Assembly: GCF_001429245.1 (NCBI RefSeq)
Contig: NZ_LMJE01000008.1
Coordinates: forward strand, 1 to 64,000
Source of the DNA: Rhizobium sp. Root274
Lineage (GTDB): Bacteria > Pseudomonadota > Alphaproteobacteria > Rhizobiales > Rhizobiaceae
Reading direction: 5' to 3'
Length of the DNA stretch: 64,000 nucleotides
Shown piece by piece: positions 19,362 through 29,100 of this stretch; position 1 is the stretch's first letter, and the number at the start of each line of letters is the position of its first letter. The position numbers and the translations under genes were made by a program. A model generated the notes under the pieces. The model was given only the letters and a program-made list of their open reading frames with translations. It was not told where the DNA came from and did not search any database.

Positions 19362-20353
19362 CCATAGCTATGCGGGACTCGGAAACGCCAGAGGTTCTCG
19401 ATCATTTTCAGGCGAACGGCTATTCCCCCTATCTCTTCTTTGAATCGGAAGAATGGGCACATTTCCGGGCCGACACACCGCTGACGCTGACCGCCGATGA
19501 GGTACATCGCCTGCGATCGATCGACGACCCCATCGATCTCGATGAAGTGCGCCGGATCTATCTCTCGCTGTCGCGCCTGTTGTCGTCGCATGTGGAATCG
19601 TCGCAACTGCTGTTCGAGCAGCGCAACCGTTTCTTGAGCATGTCCGACGTGTTCAAGACGCCGTTCGTCATCGGCATTGCAGGTTCCGTGGCGGTCGGAA
19701 AATCCACGACAGCGCGTATCTTGAAAGAGCTTCTTGCGCGTTGGCCTTCCAGCCCCAAGGTAGATCTCGTCACCACCGACGGCTTTCTCTATCCCAATGC
19801 GCATCTGGTGAAGAACGGGATCCTGAACCGTAAGGGCTTTCCGGAAAGCTACGACATCGGTGCGCTCCTGCGTTTCCTGTCGGCGATCAAGGCCGGTCTC
19901 CCGAACGTGAAGGCGCCCAGCTACTCGCACCTGACTTATGACGTGCTGCCCAACGAACATCGGGTCATTGACCGTCCGGACATCCTGATCTTCGAAGGCA
20001 TTAATGTCCTGCAGTCGCGCAACCTTCCCGCCGATGGAAAGATCGTGCCGATGGTTTCGGACTTCTTCGACTTTTCCATCTATATCGACGCCGACGAGAA
20101 TGCGATCCACCGCTGGTATGTCGACCGTTTCATGAAATTGCGACAGACTGCATTCCGCGACCCGAATTCCTATTTCCATCGCTATGCGACAATCAGCGTC
20201 GAGGAGGCGAAGGAAATTGCCGAGGGGCTGTGGGCGAACATCAACCTCAAGAACCTGCGTGAAAACATCCTGCCAACCCGCCCAAGGGCGGACCTGATCC
20301 TGCGCAAGGGTGACAACCACCTTGTGGAGACAGTTGCTCTCAGAAAATTGTAG
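19358..20353 (+). CDS. coaA: Pantothenate kinase, type I
   Basis: This 331-residue enzyme phosphorylates pantothenate, the first committed step of CoA synthesis. The P-loop [12 protein letters not shown] lies near residue 108, and DGFLYPN and [10 protein letters not shown] are family signatures. The start ATGA overlaps the hisE stop, so it is translated with the his genes, an arrangement usual in rhizobia. The other CoA enzyme gene here is coaE near oriC. Confidence 0.97.
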   Translation: MTIAMRDSETPEVLDHFQANGYSPYLFFESEEWAHFRADTPLTLTADEVHRLRSIDDPIDLDEVRRIYLSLSRLLSSHVESSQLLFEQRNRFLSMSDVFKTPFVIGIAGSVAVGKSTTARILKELLARWPSSPKVDLVTTDGFLYPNAHLVKNGILNRKGFPESYDIGALLRFLSAIKAGLPNVKAPSYSHLTYDVLPNEHRVIDRPDILIFEGINVLQSRNLPADGKIVPMVSDFFDFSIYIDADENAIHRWYVDRFMKLRQTAFRDPNSYFHRYATISVEEAKEIAEGLWANINLKNLRENILPTRPRADLILRKGDNHLVETVALRKL

Positions 20354-20366
20354 GCGATATATCGCC
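20353..20366. repeat. Perfect 14-bp palindrome between convergent coaA and alkB
   Basis: GGCGATATATCGCC fills the 15-bp gap between the two stop codons. It could form a short hairpin that punctuates convergent transcription, but no T-run follows. Confidence 0.4.
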
Positions 20367-20368
20367 GG

Positions 20369-21004
20369 CTATGGATTGACGCGGCGCAGTGTCAGATTGA
20401 TGCGCCCACCTGATTTCAAGAGTGTCGATGTAGCGGGATAGATCCGATCGACCCCGTGAAAGCAAAGCCTTCCTTCACCGCCGAGAATGAACACGTCGCC
20501 GCTTTCCAGCTTCAGGGATTTCGTTCGGTCGGTCCGGGAGAGCCCGCCGATCCTAAACAGGCAGGTGTTGCCAAGCGATATCGACAGGACCGGCGCCAAA
20601 AGATCCGTCTCATCGCGATCCTGATGCAGTCCCATCTTGGCGTCATCGGCATAGAAGTTGACGAGGCAAGCCTCGGGATCCTTCGGATATCCTGACAGTT
20701 CACGCCAGAGATCGAGAAGGACTTCCGGGATTTCTGGCCAGGGCTGGTTCGTCACGGGGTGGGTCGACTGATAGCGATAACCCCTTTCCTTGTCGGTTAC
20801 CCAGCCGAGCGGACCGCAATTGGTCATGCGCACGGACATAGGGCGGCCACTGCCCGGCATAACGGGGATGTAAAGGGGCGCTTGTTCGACGACAGCCCGG
20901 ATTTGCTCGACGAGGCTTATCTGAGCCTCACGGTCGAGCCGAGCCGGAAGATAGCGCAGACCGGGCGACAGGTTCAGTTCCTTCGCTGTGCTCGACATGC
21001 TCAA
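20369..21004 (-). CDS. alkB: AlkB-type alpha-ketoglutarate-dependent dioxygenase
   Basis: This 211-residue Fe(II)/2-oxoglutarate dioxygenase probably reverses alkylation damage on DNA or RNA by oxidative demethylation. Iron ligands are His127 and Asp129 (HQD) and His183 (CFHGVDR). The 2-oxoglutarate-binding arginines are Arg201 and Arg207 in RINLTLRR. Its start overlaps the arfB stop by 4 bases. Confidence 0.93.
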   Translation of the reverse strand: MSMSSTAKELNLSPGLRYLPARLDREAQISLVEQIRAVVEQAPLYIPVMPGSGRPMSVRMTNCGPLGWVTDKERGYRYQSTHPVTNQPWPEIPEVLLDLWRELSGYPKDPEACLVNFYADDAKMGLHQDRDETDLLAPVLSISLGNTCLFRIGGLSRTDRTKSLKLESGDVFILGGEGRLCFHGVDRIYPATSTLLKSGGRINLTLRRVNP

Positions 21005-21435
21005 TCTCCCGCAGGTTTGCTCCGCATCTTCTTGACGTCGGAGCGGCCCGATTTTTCCTTCAGACGTCGCTCAATGGAGCCTTTCGTCGGCTTGGTCTTC
21101 TTGCGCGGAGGCGGTGGGGGCTTGGCCGCTTCGAGGATCAGTTCCTTCAATCGTTCGCGCGCATCCTCACGGTTGCGTTCCTGACTGCGATAACGGCTGG
21201 CTTCCAGCATCAGGACACCCTCTTTCGAGAGGCGCTTGCCGGCAAGCTTTGCCGCGTTTTCCTTGACCCGATCGCTGAGCGACGGCGAACCGATCAGATT
21301 GAAGAAGAGCTGGACGGCGGTCGAAACCTTGTTGACGTTCTGCCCGCCGGGACCTCCCGCCAGAACGAATTGTTCCGTGAGTTCCCAGCCTGCGATGGTG
21401 ATGCGGCTGTTGATCTGAAGGGGGTCGCTGGCCAT
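21001..21435 (-). CDS. arfB: Alternative ribosome-rescue factor ArfB (YaeJ)
   Basis: This 144-residue class-I-release-factor-like peptidyl-tRNA hydrolase frees ribosomes stalled on mRNAs without a stop codon. The catalytic GGQ is in AGGPGGQNVNKVSTAV. The basic C-terminal tail, rich in Lys/Arg (KPPPPPRKKTKPTKG onward), enters the empty mRNA channel. ATG 21435 follows AAAGGAAG; the frame is open to 21465 but that extension is not conserved. Confidence 0.95.
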   Translation of the reverse strand: MASDPLQINSRITIAGWELTEQFVLAGGPGGQNVNKVSTAVQLFFNLIGSPSLSDRVKENAAKLAGKRLSKEGVLMLEASRYRSQERNREDARERLKELILEAAKPPPPPRKKTKPTKGSIERRLKEKSGRSDVKKMRSKPAGD

Positions 21436-21500
21436 GTCGTCGGTTCTTCCTTTGTCCGACCTCATATCGGCCGGGTCTTTTCAGAAGGCAAGCCCAACGC

Positions 21501-21524
21501 AAAAGCCCGGCTGTGCGCCGGGCT
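21501..21524 (-). terminator. Terminator after pckA
   Basis: On the minus strand an 8-bp perfect stem (AGCCCGGC with GCCGGGCT) is followed by TTTT. It lies 24 bases past the pckA stop and before the arfB start. Confidence 0.75.
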
Positions 21525-21547
21525 CCTGTAGACAGTGTCTGGTCGCC

Positions 21548-23158
21548 TTACTCGGCAGCGATCCGGATGCCCGGGGCTGCGTCGCGTACCTTGCCATCGA
21601 CATGCGCTTCAAACTTGGCGAAGTTGTCTATGAACATGCCAACCAGCTTTTTCGCCTGGGCATCGTAGGCCTGTCCATCGGCCCAGGTCGAATGTGGGTC
21701 GAGGATCTTGGTATCGACGCCGGCGACCGCAACCGGGACGGCGAAGCCGAAATTCGCGTCGGTGCGCATCTCGACCTTCTTCAACTCGCCCGTTAGCGCA
21801 GCTGTCAAAAGCGCACGGGTCGCCTTGATCGGCATGCGGCTGCCAATACCGTAAGCGCCGCCCGTCCAGCCGGTGTTGACCAACCAGCAATCGACCTGAT
21901 GGGTGGCGATCAGGTCGCGCAGCAGGTTGCCGTATTCGGTCGGGTGGCGCGGCATGAACGGAGCCCCGAAGCAGGTCGAGAAGGTCGCTTCCGGTTCCGT
22001 CACGTCCTTTTCCGTACCGGCGACCTTGGCGGTGTAACCGGACAGGAAGTGGTACATGGCCTGCTCGGGCGTCAGCTTGGCAATCGGGGGCAACACGCCG
22101 AAGGCGTCTGCCGTCAGCATGATGATTGTCTTCGGATGCGGGGCGCGACCGGTCTCCGAAGCATTCGGGATGAAATGCAGCGGATATGCGCAACGCGTGT
22201 TTTCCGTCAGCGACCCGTCGTTGAAGTCAGGAACCCGGTCTTCATTGAGGACGACGTTCTCAAGAACGGTGCCGAAGCGCTTTGTCGTAGCATAGATTTC
22301 CGGTTCGGCCTCAGCCGACAGACGGATCGTCTTGGCGTAGCAGCCACCTTCGAAGTTGAAGATGCCGTTCTCGCCCCAGCCGTGTTCGTCGTCACCGATC
22401 AAGGTCCGGCTTGGATCAGCAGAAAGTGTGGTCTTGCCGGTCCCCGACAGGCCGAAGAAGACGGCTGCATCACCATCCGGGCCGACATTGGCCGAGCAGT
22501 GCATCGGCATGACGCCCTTCGACGGCAGCAGGTAATTGAGGACGGTAAAGACCGATTTCTTCATCTCGCCGGCGTAGGAGGTGCCACCGATCAGAACGAT
22601 GCCGTTGGTCAGGTCACAGGCAATAACCGTCTCAGTTCGGCATCCATGACGGGCCGGATCGGCGCGGAAGCTTGGCAGATCGATGATCGTCAGCTTCGGC
22701 ACGAAGCTCTTCAAGGCGTCCCGGTTAGGGCGGATGAGCAGATTGCGGATGAACAGAGAGTGCCAGGCAAATTCGGTGACAACGCGTGTGGGAAGGGCAT
22801 TGTCCGCGTCCGCTCCGCCAATCAGGTCCTGGACTAAGAGGTCCTTGCCGGCCGCATGAGCCAGCATGTCTTGGTGCAGAATGCTGAAATGCTCCGGCGA
22901 CAAAGGCTTATTGTTGTCCCACCAGATCTGATCCACGGTCTTGTCATCGCGCACAACGAACTTGTCCTTTGCGGAACGGCCCGTGTGCTGACCCGTCAGA
23001 GCGCGCAGCGCACCGTCGGCCGTCAGTTCGGCCTCACCCCGACGAATCGCCTCTTCATAGAGCGCGCCCTCAAGAAGGTTATAGCGAACATTCGCGGCCT
23101 TTCCCAAACCAGCTTCTGCGAGACCTGTTGCCAGGTTTCTGATGCCGAATTCCTCCAT
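21548..23158 (-). CDS. pckA: Phosphoenolpyruvate carboxykinase (ATP)
   Basis: This 536-residue enzyme converts oxaloacetate and ATP to phosphoenolpyruvate, the entry to gluconeogenesis during growth on organic acids. The P-loop is [11 protein letters not shown], preceded by HCSANVG and followed by the [21 protein letters not shown] metal/ATP site. ATG 23158 is chosen because MEEFGIRN matches the family start and GAGAGGA precedes it; the open frame to 23224 is not conserved. It is divergent from chvI, an arrangement known in Agrobacterium and Sinorhizobium. Confidence 0.97.
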   Translation of the reverse strand: MEEFGIRNLATGLAEAGLGKAANVRYNLLEGALYEEAIRRGEAELTADGALRALTGQHTGRSAKDKFVVRDDKTVDQIWWDNNKPLSPEHFSILHQDMLAHAAGKDLLVQDLIGGADADNALPTRVVTEFAWHSLFIRNLLIRPNRDALKSFVPKLTIIDLPSFRADPARHGCRTETVIACDLTNGIVLIGGTSYAGEMKKSVFTVLNYLLPSKGVMPMHCSANVGPDGDAAVFFGLSGTGKTTLSADPSRTLIGDDEHGWGENGIFNFEGGCYAKTIRLSAEAEPEIYATTKRFGTVLENVVLNEDRVPDFNDGSLTENTRCAYPLHFIPNASETGRAPHPKTIIMLTADAFGVLPPIAKLTPEQAMYHFLSGYTAKVAGTEKDVTEPEATFSTCFGAPFMPRHPTEYGNLLRDLIATHQVDCWLVNTGWTGGAYGIGSRMPIKATRALLTAALTGELKKVEMRTDANFGFAVPVAVAGVDTKILDPHSTWADGQAYDAQAKKLVGMFIDNFAKFEAHVDGKVRDAAPGIRIAAE

Positions 23159-23504
23159 AATGCGCCGTCCTCTCGTGTGGGCCACAACTCTCCGATGGGG
23201 AAAACATAGATCGAAGACGGGCATGGCGCAAGATAAAGGCGGAAAATAATCAATGATATCAATTATTTAATCGATTTAAAACGTCGAATTACCAGTTTAA
23301 ATCGTTTAGTTCCTGTTATATTCTGTCTGCGCAGAAAGGCGCTGGAGGCTTCCCAAAGGAGGCTGGCATTGTTTTCGACCCGCCCCACCTTTCCCTTTGC
23401 CACAATTTGTTCCACCTTTATCCCCATGAAGCACTGCCGTGAAACCGGAGCTGGGCTGGGGTAGAGCCAGGAGCAGCGCTTAAGATATGATGGAGAGTTA
23501 CATT
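23159..23504. promoter_or_regulatory. pckA-chvI divergent control region with an inverted repeat
   Basis: This 346-bp non-coding gap is AT-rich around 23240-23330. A perfect 9-bp inverted repeat CGATTTAAA (23272-23280) ... TTTAAATCG (23296-23304) lies in its middle with a 15-base spacer. A TTAA-N5-TTAA string overlaps its left arm. No gene is supported in the gap. It should hold the promoters of both genes and is a candidate target of ChvI or a cell-cycle regulator. Confidence 0.55.
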
Positions 23505-24233
23505 ATGCAGACGATCGCCCTGGTGGATGACGACCGCAATATTCTGACATCCGTCTCGATCGCTCTCGAAGCCGAAGGCTACAAGGTCGAGACCTATACC
23601 GACGGCGCATCGGCCCTTGATGGCCTCTTGGCACGGCCCCCGCAGCTGGCGATCTTCGATATCAAGATGCCGCGCATGGACGGTATGGAGCTGCTGCGCA
23701 GGCTCAGACAGAAGTCCGACATCCCGGTCATCTTTCTCACCTCCAAAGATGAAGAGATCGATGAACTGTTCGGCCTGAAGATGGGCGCCGATGATTTCAT
23801 CACCAAGCCCTTCTCCCAGCGCCTGCTGGTTGAGCGGGTGAAGGCAATCCTTCGTCGTGCAGCAAGCCGTGAAAATCTGGCTGCGACCGGTGGCGCCTCT
23901 GCCAAGCCCGGCAGCGAGCAACAGGCACGCACGCTGGAGCGTGGCCAGCTGGTCATGGACCAGGAGCGCCACACCTGCACCTGGAAGGGCGATCCGGTTA
24001 CTCTCACTGTCACGGAATTTCTCATCCTCCAGTCGCTTGCGCAGCGTCCGGGCGTGGTGAAGAGCCGTGACGCCCTGATGGATGCGGCTTATGACGAACA
24101 GGTCTATGTCGACGACCGGACCATCGACAGCCATATCAAGCGCCTGCGCAAGAAGTTCAAAATGGTCGACACCGACTTCGATATGATTGAAACCCTCTAT
24201 GGTGTGGGCTACCGCTTCCGCGAGGCGGCTTAA
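23505..24233 (+). CDS. chvI: Response regulator ChvI (BvrR family)
   Basis: This 242-residue OmpR-type regulator is the partner of ChvG. The receiver domain has DDD at 8-10, phosphoacceptor Asp52 in [11 protein letters not shown] and Lys in FITKPFS. The winged-helix domain ends with the usual [12 protein letters not shown]. In Agrobacterium, Sinorhizobium and Brucella this system controls acid response, envelope, exopolysaccharide and virulence or symbiosis. ATG 23505 follows GGAGAG; the upstream ATG at 23487 has no such site. Confidence 0.96.
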   Translation: MQTIALVDDDRNILTSVSIALEAEGYKVETYTDGASALDGLLARPPQLAIFDIKMPRMDGMELLRRLRQKSDIPVIFLTSKDEEIDELFGLKMGADDFITKPFSQRLLVERVKAILRRAASRENLAATGGASAKPGSEQQARTLERGQLVMDQERHTCTWKGDPVTLTVTEFLILQSLAQRPGVVKSRDALMDAAYDEQVYVDDRTIDSHIKRLRKKFKMVDTDFDMIETLYGVGYRFREAA

Positions 24234-24302
24234 GCTCCCGGCTTCGCCGATCTGCCGCCAATGGAGTTGCAGATTTAGGCGGCACGGGTGAAAGGGTGAG
24301 AC

Positions 24303-26084
24303 TTGGCCAGGCAGGTTGACGATGGGACATTGGAGGAGCTGGAGAGCGGCTCCGAACAGCGACGGCTGTTTTCCCATCCCTTCATTCTCATCCGACGGAT
24401 CTTCGGCCACGCGCTGTTTTCCAGCCTGACGCGTCGGATCGTGTTCTTCAACCTCGCTGCGCTGATCGTGCTGGTCGGTGGGATCATGTATCTCAACCAG
24501 TTTCGCGAGGGTCTGATCGATGCACGCGTCGAAAGTCTTCTGACCCAGGGCGAAATTATCGCGGCCGCGGTTTCGGCCTCCGCCTCGGTCGACACAAACT
24601 CCATCACTATTGATCCGGAAAAGCTGCTGGAGCTCCAGGCCGGGCAGAGCATCACGCCGGTCCCCAATGACGAAGACCTGGAATTCCCGATCAATCCGGA
24701 ACGGGTCGCTCCCGTTCTCCGCCGGCTGATCTCCCCGACCCGCATTCGCGCCCGGCTCTTCGATGCCGACGCCAATCTGCTGTTGGACTCGCGGCATCTC
24801 TATTCCCGCGGCCAAGTGCTACGTTTTGACCTGCCGCCCGTGGACAACGACACGTCCAGCCTGACCGACTGGATTACCCGGATGTTCAACACTATCCTGC
24901 AACCGGGCAACCTTCCCATTTACAAGGAAGCGCCGGGCGGAGATGGATCGATCTACCCCGAAGTGATGAATGCGCTTACCGGCGTTCGTGGTGCGGTAGT
25001 TCGGGTCACCGATCAGGGGGAGCTGATAGTCTCCGTCGCCGTCCCTGTGCAACGCTCGCGTGCCGTGCTCGGCGTCTTGCTGCTGTCGACCCAGGCGGGC
25101 GATATCGACAAGATCGTTCATGCCGAACGTCTGGCCATCCTGCGCGTCTTCGGAGTGGCGACGCTTGTCAATATCGTCGTGTCGCTGCTGTTGTCGTCTA
25201 CGATTGCGAATCCCCTTCGCAGGCTTTCGGCGGCTGCGATCCGGGTGCGTCGCGGAGCCAAGGAGCGCGAGGAGATCCCCGATTTCTCGGTGCGTCAGGA
25301 CGAGATCGGCAATCTATCGATTGCGCTGCGCGAGATGACGACCGCGCTCTATGATCGAATCGATGCGATCGAAAGCTTTGCCGCCGATGTCAGTCACGAG
25401 CTCAAGAACCCGCTGACGTCGCTGCGCTCTGCCGTGGAAACCCTTCCGCTCGCGAAAACGCCGGAATCCCGGCAGCGGCTGATGGATATCATCCAACACG
25501 ATGTTCGCAGACTGGATCGCCTGATCAGCGACATCTCCGACGCATCGAGACTCGACGCGGAACTGGCGCGCGCGGACGCAAAGCCGGTTGATCTGGAAAT
25601 CCTGCTCTCAAGCCTGGTCGATATCTCAAGGGAGATCCGTCACGGCAAGAAGGCTGTACAGATTGATTATGTCATCGACCAGAAGCCAGGCTCCAGGCAG
25701 GGCTTTATCGTCAATGGACATGATCTGCGGCTCGGACAGATCGTCACCAACCTGATCGAAAACGCCCGCTCTTTCGTGCCCGAACAGGGTGGCTGCATCA
25801 CGGTCCGCCTGTCGCGCACACGCACGCGCTGCCTGATCCAAGTGGAAGACAATGGACCCGGTATTCAGGCGGAAGATATCGACCGGATCTTCGAGCGGTT
25901 CTACACCGACCGGCCCGAGGGCGAGAGCTTCGGTCAGAACTCGGGTCTGGGCCTCTCCATCAGCCGCCAGATCGCCGAAGCCCATGGCGGTACGCTGCGC
26001 GCAGAGAACGTCCTGGATGGCAAAGGCGGCCGCGTCACCGGGGCCCGCTTTATTCTGTCCTTGCCCGTCGAGATCGGCAATTGA
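24303..26084 (+). CDS. chvG: Sensor histidine kinase ChvG (ExoS/BvrS family)
   Basis: This 593-residue inner-membrane kinase has a first membrane segment near residues 48-66 (IVFFNLAALIVLVGGI), a periplasmic domain of about 200 residues, and a second segment near 280-300. HAMP, H-box ADVSHELKNPLTSL with His365, and ATPase boxes NLIENARSF, DNGPGI and GLGLSI follow. In relatives the periplasmic inhibitor ExoR holds it off. The start is uncertain: TTG at 24303 follows AAAGGGTGAG closely, and no ATG fits upstream. Confidence 0.95.
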   Translation: MARQVDDGTLEELESGSEQRRLFSHPFILIRRIFGHALFSSLTRRIVFFNLAALIVLVGGIMYLNQFREGLIDARVESLLTQGEIIAAAVSASASVDTNSITIDPEKLLELQAGQSITPVPNDEDLEFPINPERVAPVLRRLISPTRIRARLFDADANLLLDSRHLYSRGQVLRFDLPPVDNDTSSLTDWITRMFNTILQPGNLPIYKEAPGGDGSIYPEVMNALTGVRGAVVRVTDQGELIVSVAVPVQRSRAVLGVLLLSTQAGDIDKIVHAERLAILRVFGVATLVNIVVSLLLSSTIANPLRRLSAAAIRVRRGAKEREEIPDFSVRQDEIGNLSIALREMTTALYDRIDAIESFAADVSHELKNPLTSLRSAVETLPLAKTPESRQRLMDIIQHDVRRLDRLISDISDASRLDAELARADAKPVDLEILLSSLVDISREIRHGKKAVQIDYVIDQKPGSRQGFIVNGHDLRLGQIVTNLIENARSFVPEQGGCITVRLSRTRTRCLIQVEDNGPGIQAEDIDRIFERFYTDRPEGESFGQNSGLGLSISRQIAEAHGGTLRAENVLDGKGGRVTGARFILSLPVEIGN

Positions 26085-26542
26085 GCGGCGAACCGTTCAA
26101 TGTGCACGGTACGGCCATTGTGGTCGACGGCACCGGCCTGCTGTTCATCGGTCCGTCAGGCAGCGGAAAATCTGCCCTCGCCTTCGACTGTCTGGCGGAG
26201 GCCAGTCTTCGCCGCCTTTCCGCAGCGCTCGTCTCAGACGATCAGGTTTATCTGTCACGCAGAAACGGACGGATTTTCGGACAGAGGCCGGAGGCGATCC
26301 AAGGCCTGATCGAGTTGCGCTACAGCGGCATCGTCGTTCTCGACAGTATCGAGGAAGCAGAACTCCATTTTGTCATCTCTCCTGTGGTCTCTGCGGACAG
26401 TCCTCGCCTGCCGCCGGAGGACGAACGGCATTCGCTTTCGTCTGACATCAATCTTCCTGTGATCAGGGTGCCGTTCTGGAGCCGTTTTCCGCTGGCTCTC
26501 ATCTTTGCACAAATTGTCACGATGAAAGCAAAGCACTCCTGA
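26081..26542 (+). CDS. hprK: HPr kinase/phosphorylase, short alphaproteobacterial form
   Basis: This 153-residue protein is only the C-terminal kinase core of HprK. The N-terminal domain of the Firmicutes enzyme (about 310 residues in total) is absent, as is usual in Rhizobiales. The P-loop is GPSGSGKSALAFD (24-36), and LVSDDQVYL is the acidic catalytic block. It phosphorylates a serine of HPr. The TTG start overlaps the chvG stop (TTGA), so kinase and sensor are co-translated. Confidence 0.93.
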   Translation: MSGEPFNVHGTAIVVDGTGLLFIGPSGSGKSALAFDCLAEASLRRLSAALVSDDQVYLSRRNGRIFGQRPEAIQGLIELRYSGIVVLDSIEEAELHFVISPVVSADSPRLPPEDERHSLSSDINLPVIRVPFWSRFPLALIFAQIVTMKAKHS

Positions 26543-26657
26543 GCACGCGCTTTTGGCTTGCACTTCCCGTTTTCATGGACAAGATGGCGTCCTATCGATG
26601 GACGAACCACTGGTGTTGCGCTATCTGGCGACTTTTTCCGCTAAGGGGCAGTAGAGA

Positions 26658-27059
26658 ATGATCGGACTTGTGCTTGTCACTCATGGCAAGCTGGCTGAAG
26701 AGTTTCATCACGCGGTGGAACATGTCGTCGGCCCACAGAAATGCATCGAGACTGTTTCGATTGGCCCCGAAGACGACATGGACCAGCGTCGTCAGGATAT
26801 TCTAGATGCCGTGCTGCGCGCCGATGACGGACATGGTGTGATCATTCTGACCGACATGTTCGGCGGCACGCCTTCCAATCTCGCCATTTCCGTTATGAAC
26901 ACCGGCCGGATCGAAGTCATCGCTGGCGTCAACCTTCCCATGCTCATAAAACTCGCCGGCATTCGAGGGGATAACGACATGGATCGTGCCCTGGTGGAAG
27001 CCTCTGAAGCTGGCCGCAAATACATCAACGTCGCCAGCCGCGTGCTCAGTGGAAAGTGA
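26658..27059 (+). CDS. PTS EIIA component, mannose family
   Basis: This 133-residue EIIA-Man-like protein carries the phosphoacceptor His9 in VLVTHGKLAEE and the DMFGGTPSN loop. No EIIB or EIIC gene is near, so it belongs to a regulatory phosphorelay rather than sugar uptake, taking phosphate from HPr. It lies 115 bases after hprK and 4 bases before ptsH. Confidence 0.93.
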   Translation: MIGLVLVTHGKLAEEFHHAVEHVVGPQKCIETVSIGPEDDMDQRRQDILDAVLRADDGHGVIILTDMFGGTPSNLAISVMNTGRIEVIAGVNLPMLIKLAGIRGDNDMDRALVEASEAGRKYINVASRVLSGK

Positions 27060-27063
27060 TGGA

Positions 27064-27342
27064 ATGACTGCCCCACTTGCACGCGACCTGCTGATCATCA
27101 ACAAACGCGGCCTTCATGCGCGCGCTTCCGCCAAGTTCGTCCAGACAGTGAGCGGCTTCGACGCCGCTGTTACGGTATCGAAAGACGGCACCAGTGTCGG
27201 CGGCACCTCCATCATGGGCTTGATGATGCTGGCTGCCAGCCCCGGCTGTTCGATCAGCGTGACGGCATCCGGGAACGACGCAGAGGCGGTGCTGGATGCT
27301 CTCTCGGCTTTGGTCGCCGATCGCTTCGGGGAGGAGATGTAA
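27064..27342 (+). CDS. ptsH: Phosphocarrier protein HPr
   Basis: This 92-residue PTS carrier has the EI-phosphorylated His18 in NKRGLHARASAKF and the HprK target serine, Ser49, in GGTSIMGLMML. Together with the EIIA and HprK genes it forms the local end of a PTS relay; EI is not in the window. ATG 27064 gives the normal HPr length, and the open frame to 26986 lies under the EIIA gene. Confidence 0.96.
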   Translation: MTAPLARDLLIINKRGLHARASAKFVQTVSGFDAAVTVSKDGTSVGGTSIMGLMMLAASPGCSISVTASGNDAEAVLDALSALVADRFGEEM

Positions 27343-27358
27343 AGCATCTCCACATAAG

Positions 27359-27380
27359 GACATAAAGACTTCTTTATGTC
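27359..27380 (+). terminator. Probable AT-rich terminator after ptsH
   Basis: A perfect 9-bp stem GACATAAAG ... CTTTATGTC with an ACTT loop begins 17 bases after the ptsH stop and is followed by a T-rich stretch. The stem is unusually AT-rich for this genome, so it may be a weak terminator or part of the ahcY leader. Confidence 0.5.
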
Positions 27381-27407
27381 TGATTGCCTTCTTTGACGAT
27401 CCCTGCT

Positions 27408-27455
27408 AGGAACAGCGCAATCGCCGCGATTTCATTTCGCGGGTCGAGCGTTCCT
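27408..27455 (+). promoter_or_regulatory. Nested stem-loop upstream of ahcY
   Basis: Outer arms AGGAAC (27408-27413) and GTTCCT (27450-27455) enclose an inner hairpin CCGCGA (27424-27429) with TCGCGG (27437-27442) and loop TTTCATT. It ends 50 bases before the ahcY ATG. It could be a 5'-leader regulatory structure. I cannot match it to the known SAH, SAM-II or SAM/SAH riboswitch consensus from memory. Confidence 0.35.
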
Positions 27456-27504
27456 CGGTTCTGCTTCAGGCGGAGACCGGGCCCAGATCCAGCCGGAGAC
27501 TCTC

Positions 27505-28902
27505 ATGAGCAAACATGACTACGTCATCGCCGACATCGGTCTTGCCGATTACGGTCGCAAGGAAATCAGCATTGCCGAGACGGAAATGCCGGGCCTGATG
27601 GCCTGCCGCGAAGAATTCGGCGCCAGCAGACCGCTGAAGGGTGCCCGCATCACCGGCTCGCTGCACATGACAATCCAGACCGCCGTGCTGATCGAGACGC
27701 TGGTTGCACTCGGCGCCGACGTGCGCTGGGCCTCCTGCAACATCTTCTCAACCCAGGACCATGCCGCTGCCGCGATCGCCGCGGCCGGCATCCCGGTCTT
27801 CGCCATTAAGGGCGAGTCGCTGACCGACTATTGGGACTATACCGACCGCATCTTCCAGTGGACCGATGGCGGTGTGTCCAACATGATCCTCGACGACGGC
27901 GGCGACGCCACCATGTACATCCTGCTGGGTGCACGCGCCGAAGCCGGCGAAAACGTTCTGTCGAACCCGGGCTCTGAAGAAGAAGAGATCCTCTTCGCTC
28001 AGATCAAGAAGCGCCTCGCCGCCTCCCCCGGCTGGTTCACCAAGCAGCGTGATGCCATCAAGGGTGTCACGGAAGAAACCACCACAGGCGTGCACCGCCT
28101 CTACGAACTCGCCAAGAAGGGCCTCCTCCCCTTCCCGGCCATCAATGTCAACGACTCCGTCACCAAGTCGAAGTTCGACAACAAGTATGGCTGCAAGGAA
28201 TCGCTGGTGGACGGCATTCGCCGCGGTACCGACGTGATGATGGCCGGCAAGGTTGCCGTCGTTTGCGGTTATGGCGACGTGGGCAAGGGTTCGGCTGCTT
28301 CGCTGCGTGGTGCGGGTGCCCGCGTCAAGGTCACGGAAGTCGACCCGATCTGCGCTCTGCAGGCCGCCATGGACGGCTTTGAAGTTGTCACGCTGGAAGA
28401 TGTCGTCGCGTCTGCCGACATCTTCATCACCACGACGGGCAACAAGGATGTCATCCGCATCGAGCATATGCGCGAGATGAAGGACATGGCGATCGTCGGG
28501 AACATCGGCCACTTCGACAACGAGATCCAGGTTGCGGCTCTCCGGAACCTCAAGTGGACGAACATCAAGCCGCAAGTCGACATGATTGAGTTCCCCAAGG
28601 GCAACCGGATGATCCTGCTTTCGGAAGGCCGTCTGCTCAACCTCGGCAATGCGACAGGCCATCCGTCCTTTGTCATGTCGGCCTCGTTTACCAACCAGGT
28701 TCTGGGCCAGATCGAACTCTTTGCGAAGACCGAAGAGTACAAGCCGGGCGTCTATGTCCTGCCGAAACACCTCGACGAGAAGGTCGCCCGCCTGCATCTG
28801 GAGAAGCTCGGTGTGAAGCTGACGACGCTTTCGGACGAACAGGCCGCCTATATCGGCGTCACGACGCAGGGTCCGTTCAAGGCAGAACACTATCGCTATT
28901 AA
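27505..28902 (+). CDS. ahcY: S-adenosylhomocysteine hydrolase
   Basis: This 465-residue NAD-dependent enzyme splits S-adenosylhomocysteine, the product inhibitor of methyltransferases, into adenosine and homocysteine. Signatures are [27 protein letters not shown] (catalytic Lys/Asp) and the NAD site [12 protein letters not shown]; the C-terminus HYRY is typical. It has its own terminator. Adenosine recycling next to divL is the normal order in rhizobia. Confidence 0.98.
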   Translation: MSKHDYVIADIGLADYGRKEISIAETEMPGLMACREEFGASRPLKGARITGSLHMTIQTAVLIETLVALGADVRWASCNIFSTQDHAAAAIAAAGIPVFAIKGESLTDYWDYTDRIFQWTDGGVSNMILDDGGDATMYILLGARAEAGENVLSNPGSEEEEILFAQIKKRLAASPGWFTKQRDAIKGVTEETTTGVHRLYELAKKGLLPFPAINVNDSVTKSKFDNKYGCKESLVDGIRRGTDVMMAGKVAVVCGYGDVGKGSAASLRGAGARVKVTEVDPICALQAAMDGFEVVTLEDVVASADIFITTTGNKDVIRIEHMREMKDMAIVGNIGHFDNEIQVAALRNLKWTNIKPQVDMIEFPKGNRMILLSEGRLLNLGNATGHPSFVMSASFTNQVLGQIELFAKTEEYKPGVYVLPKHLDEKVARLHLEKLGVKLTTLSDEQAAYIGVTTQGPFKAEHYRY

Positions 28903-28932
28903 AATATAGCTGGATAATATCTACATCTAGTG

Positions 28933-28967
28933 GGCGGCGCCTTGACAACGGCACCGCCTTCTTTTTT
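28933..28967 (+). terminator. Intrinsic terminator after ahcY
   Basis: A 9-bp GC-rich stem (28933-28941 with 28950-28958, one mismatch) and an 8-base loop are followed by a T-rich tail TTCTTTTTT. Confidence 0.88.
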
Positions 28968-29100
28968 GGGCCCCGGCCTTCCCGCCACTTTCCATCGGCG
29001 GTATTGTTTTAGAACTTGATTCGTGGACCGCACGAGCGGACCGCGAGCACGGATGTCTTGTCGACGATGCGGCACATAATGAGACGGAGACAGACCGAGA

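Noticed and set aside
27343..27504. Known SAH or SAM-II riboswitch upstream of ahcY
   Set aside because: The stems seen do not match the consensus of these RNAs as I remember them; left as an unassigned leader structure.
27748..28890. 380-codon frame opposite ahcY
   Set aside because: Antisense shadow produced by codon bias in high-GC DNA.
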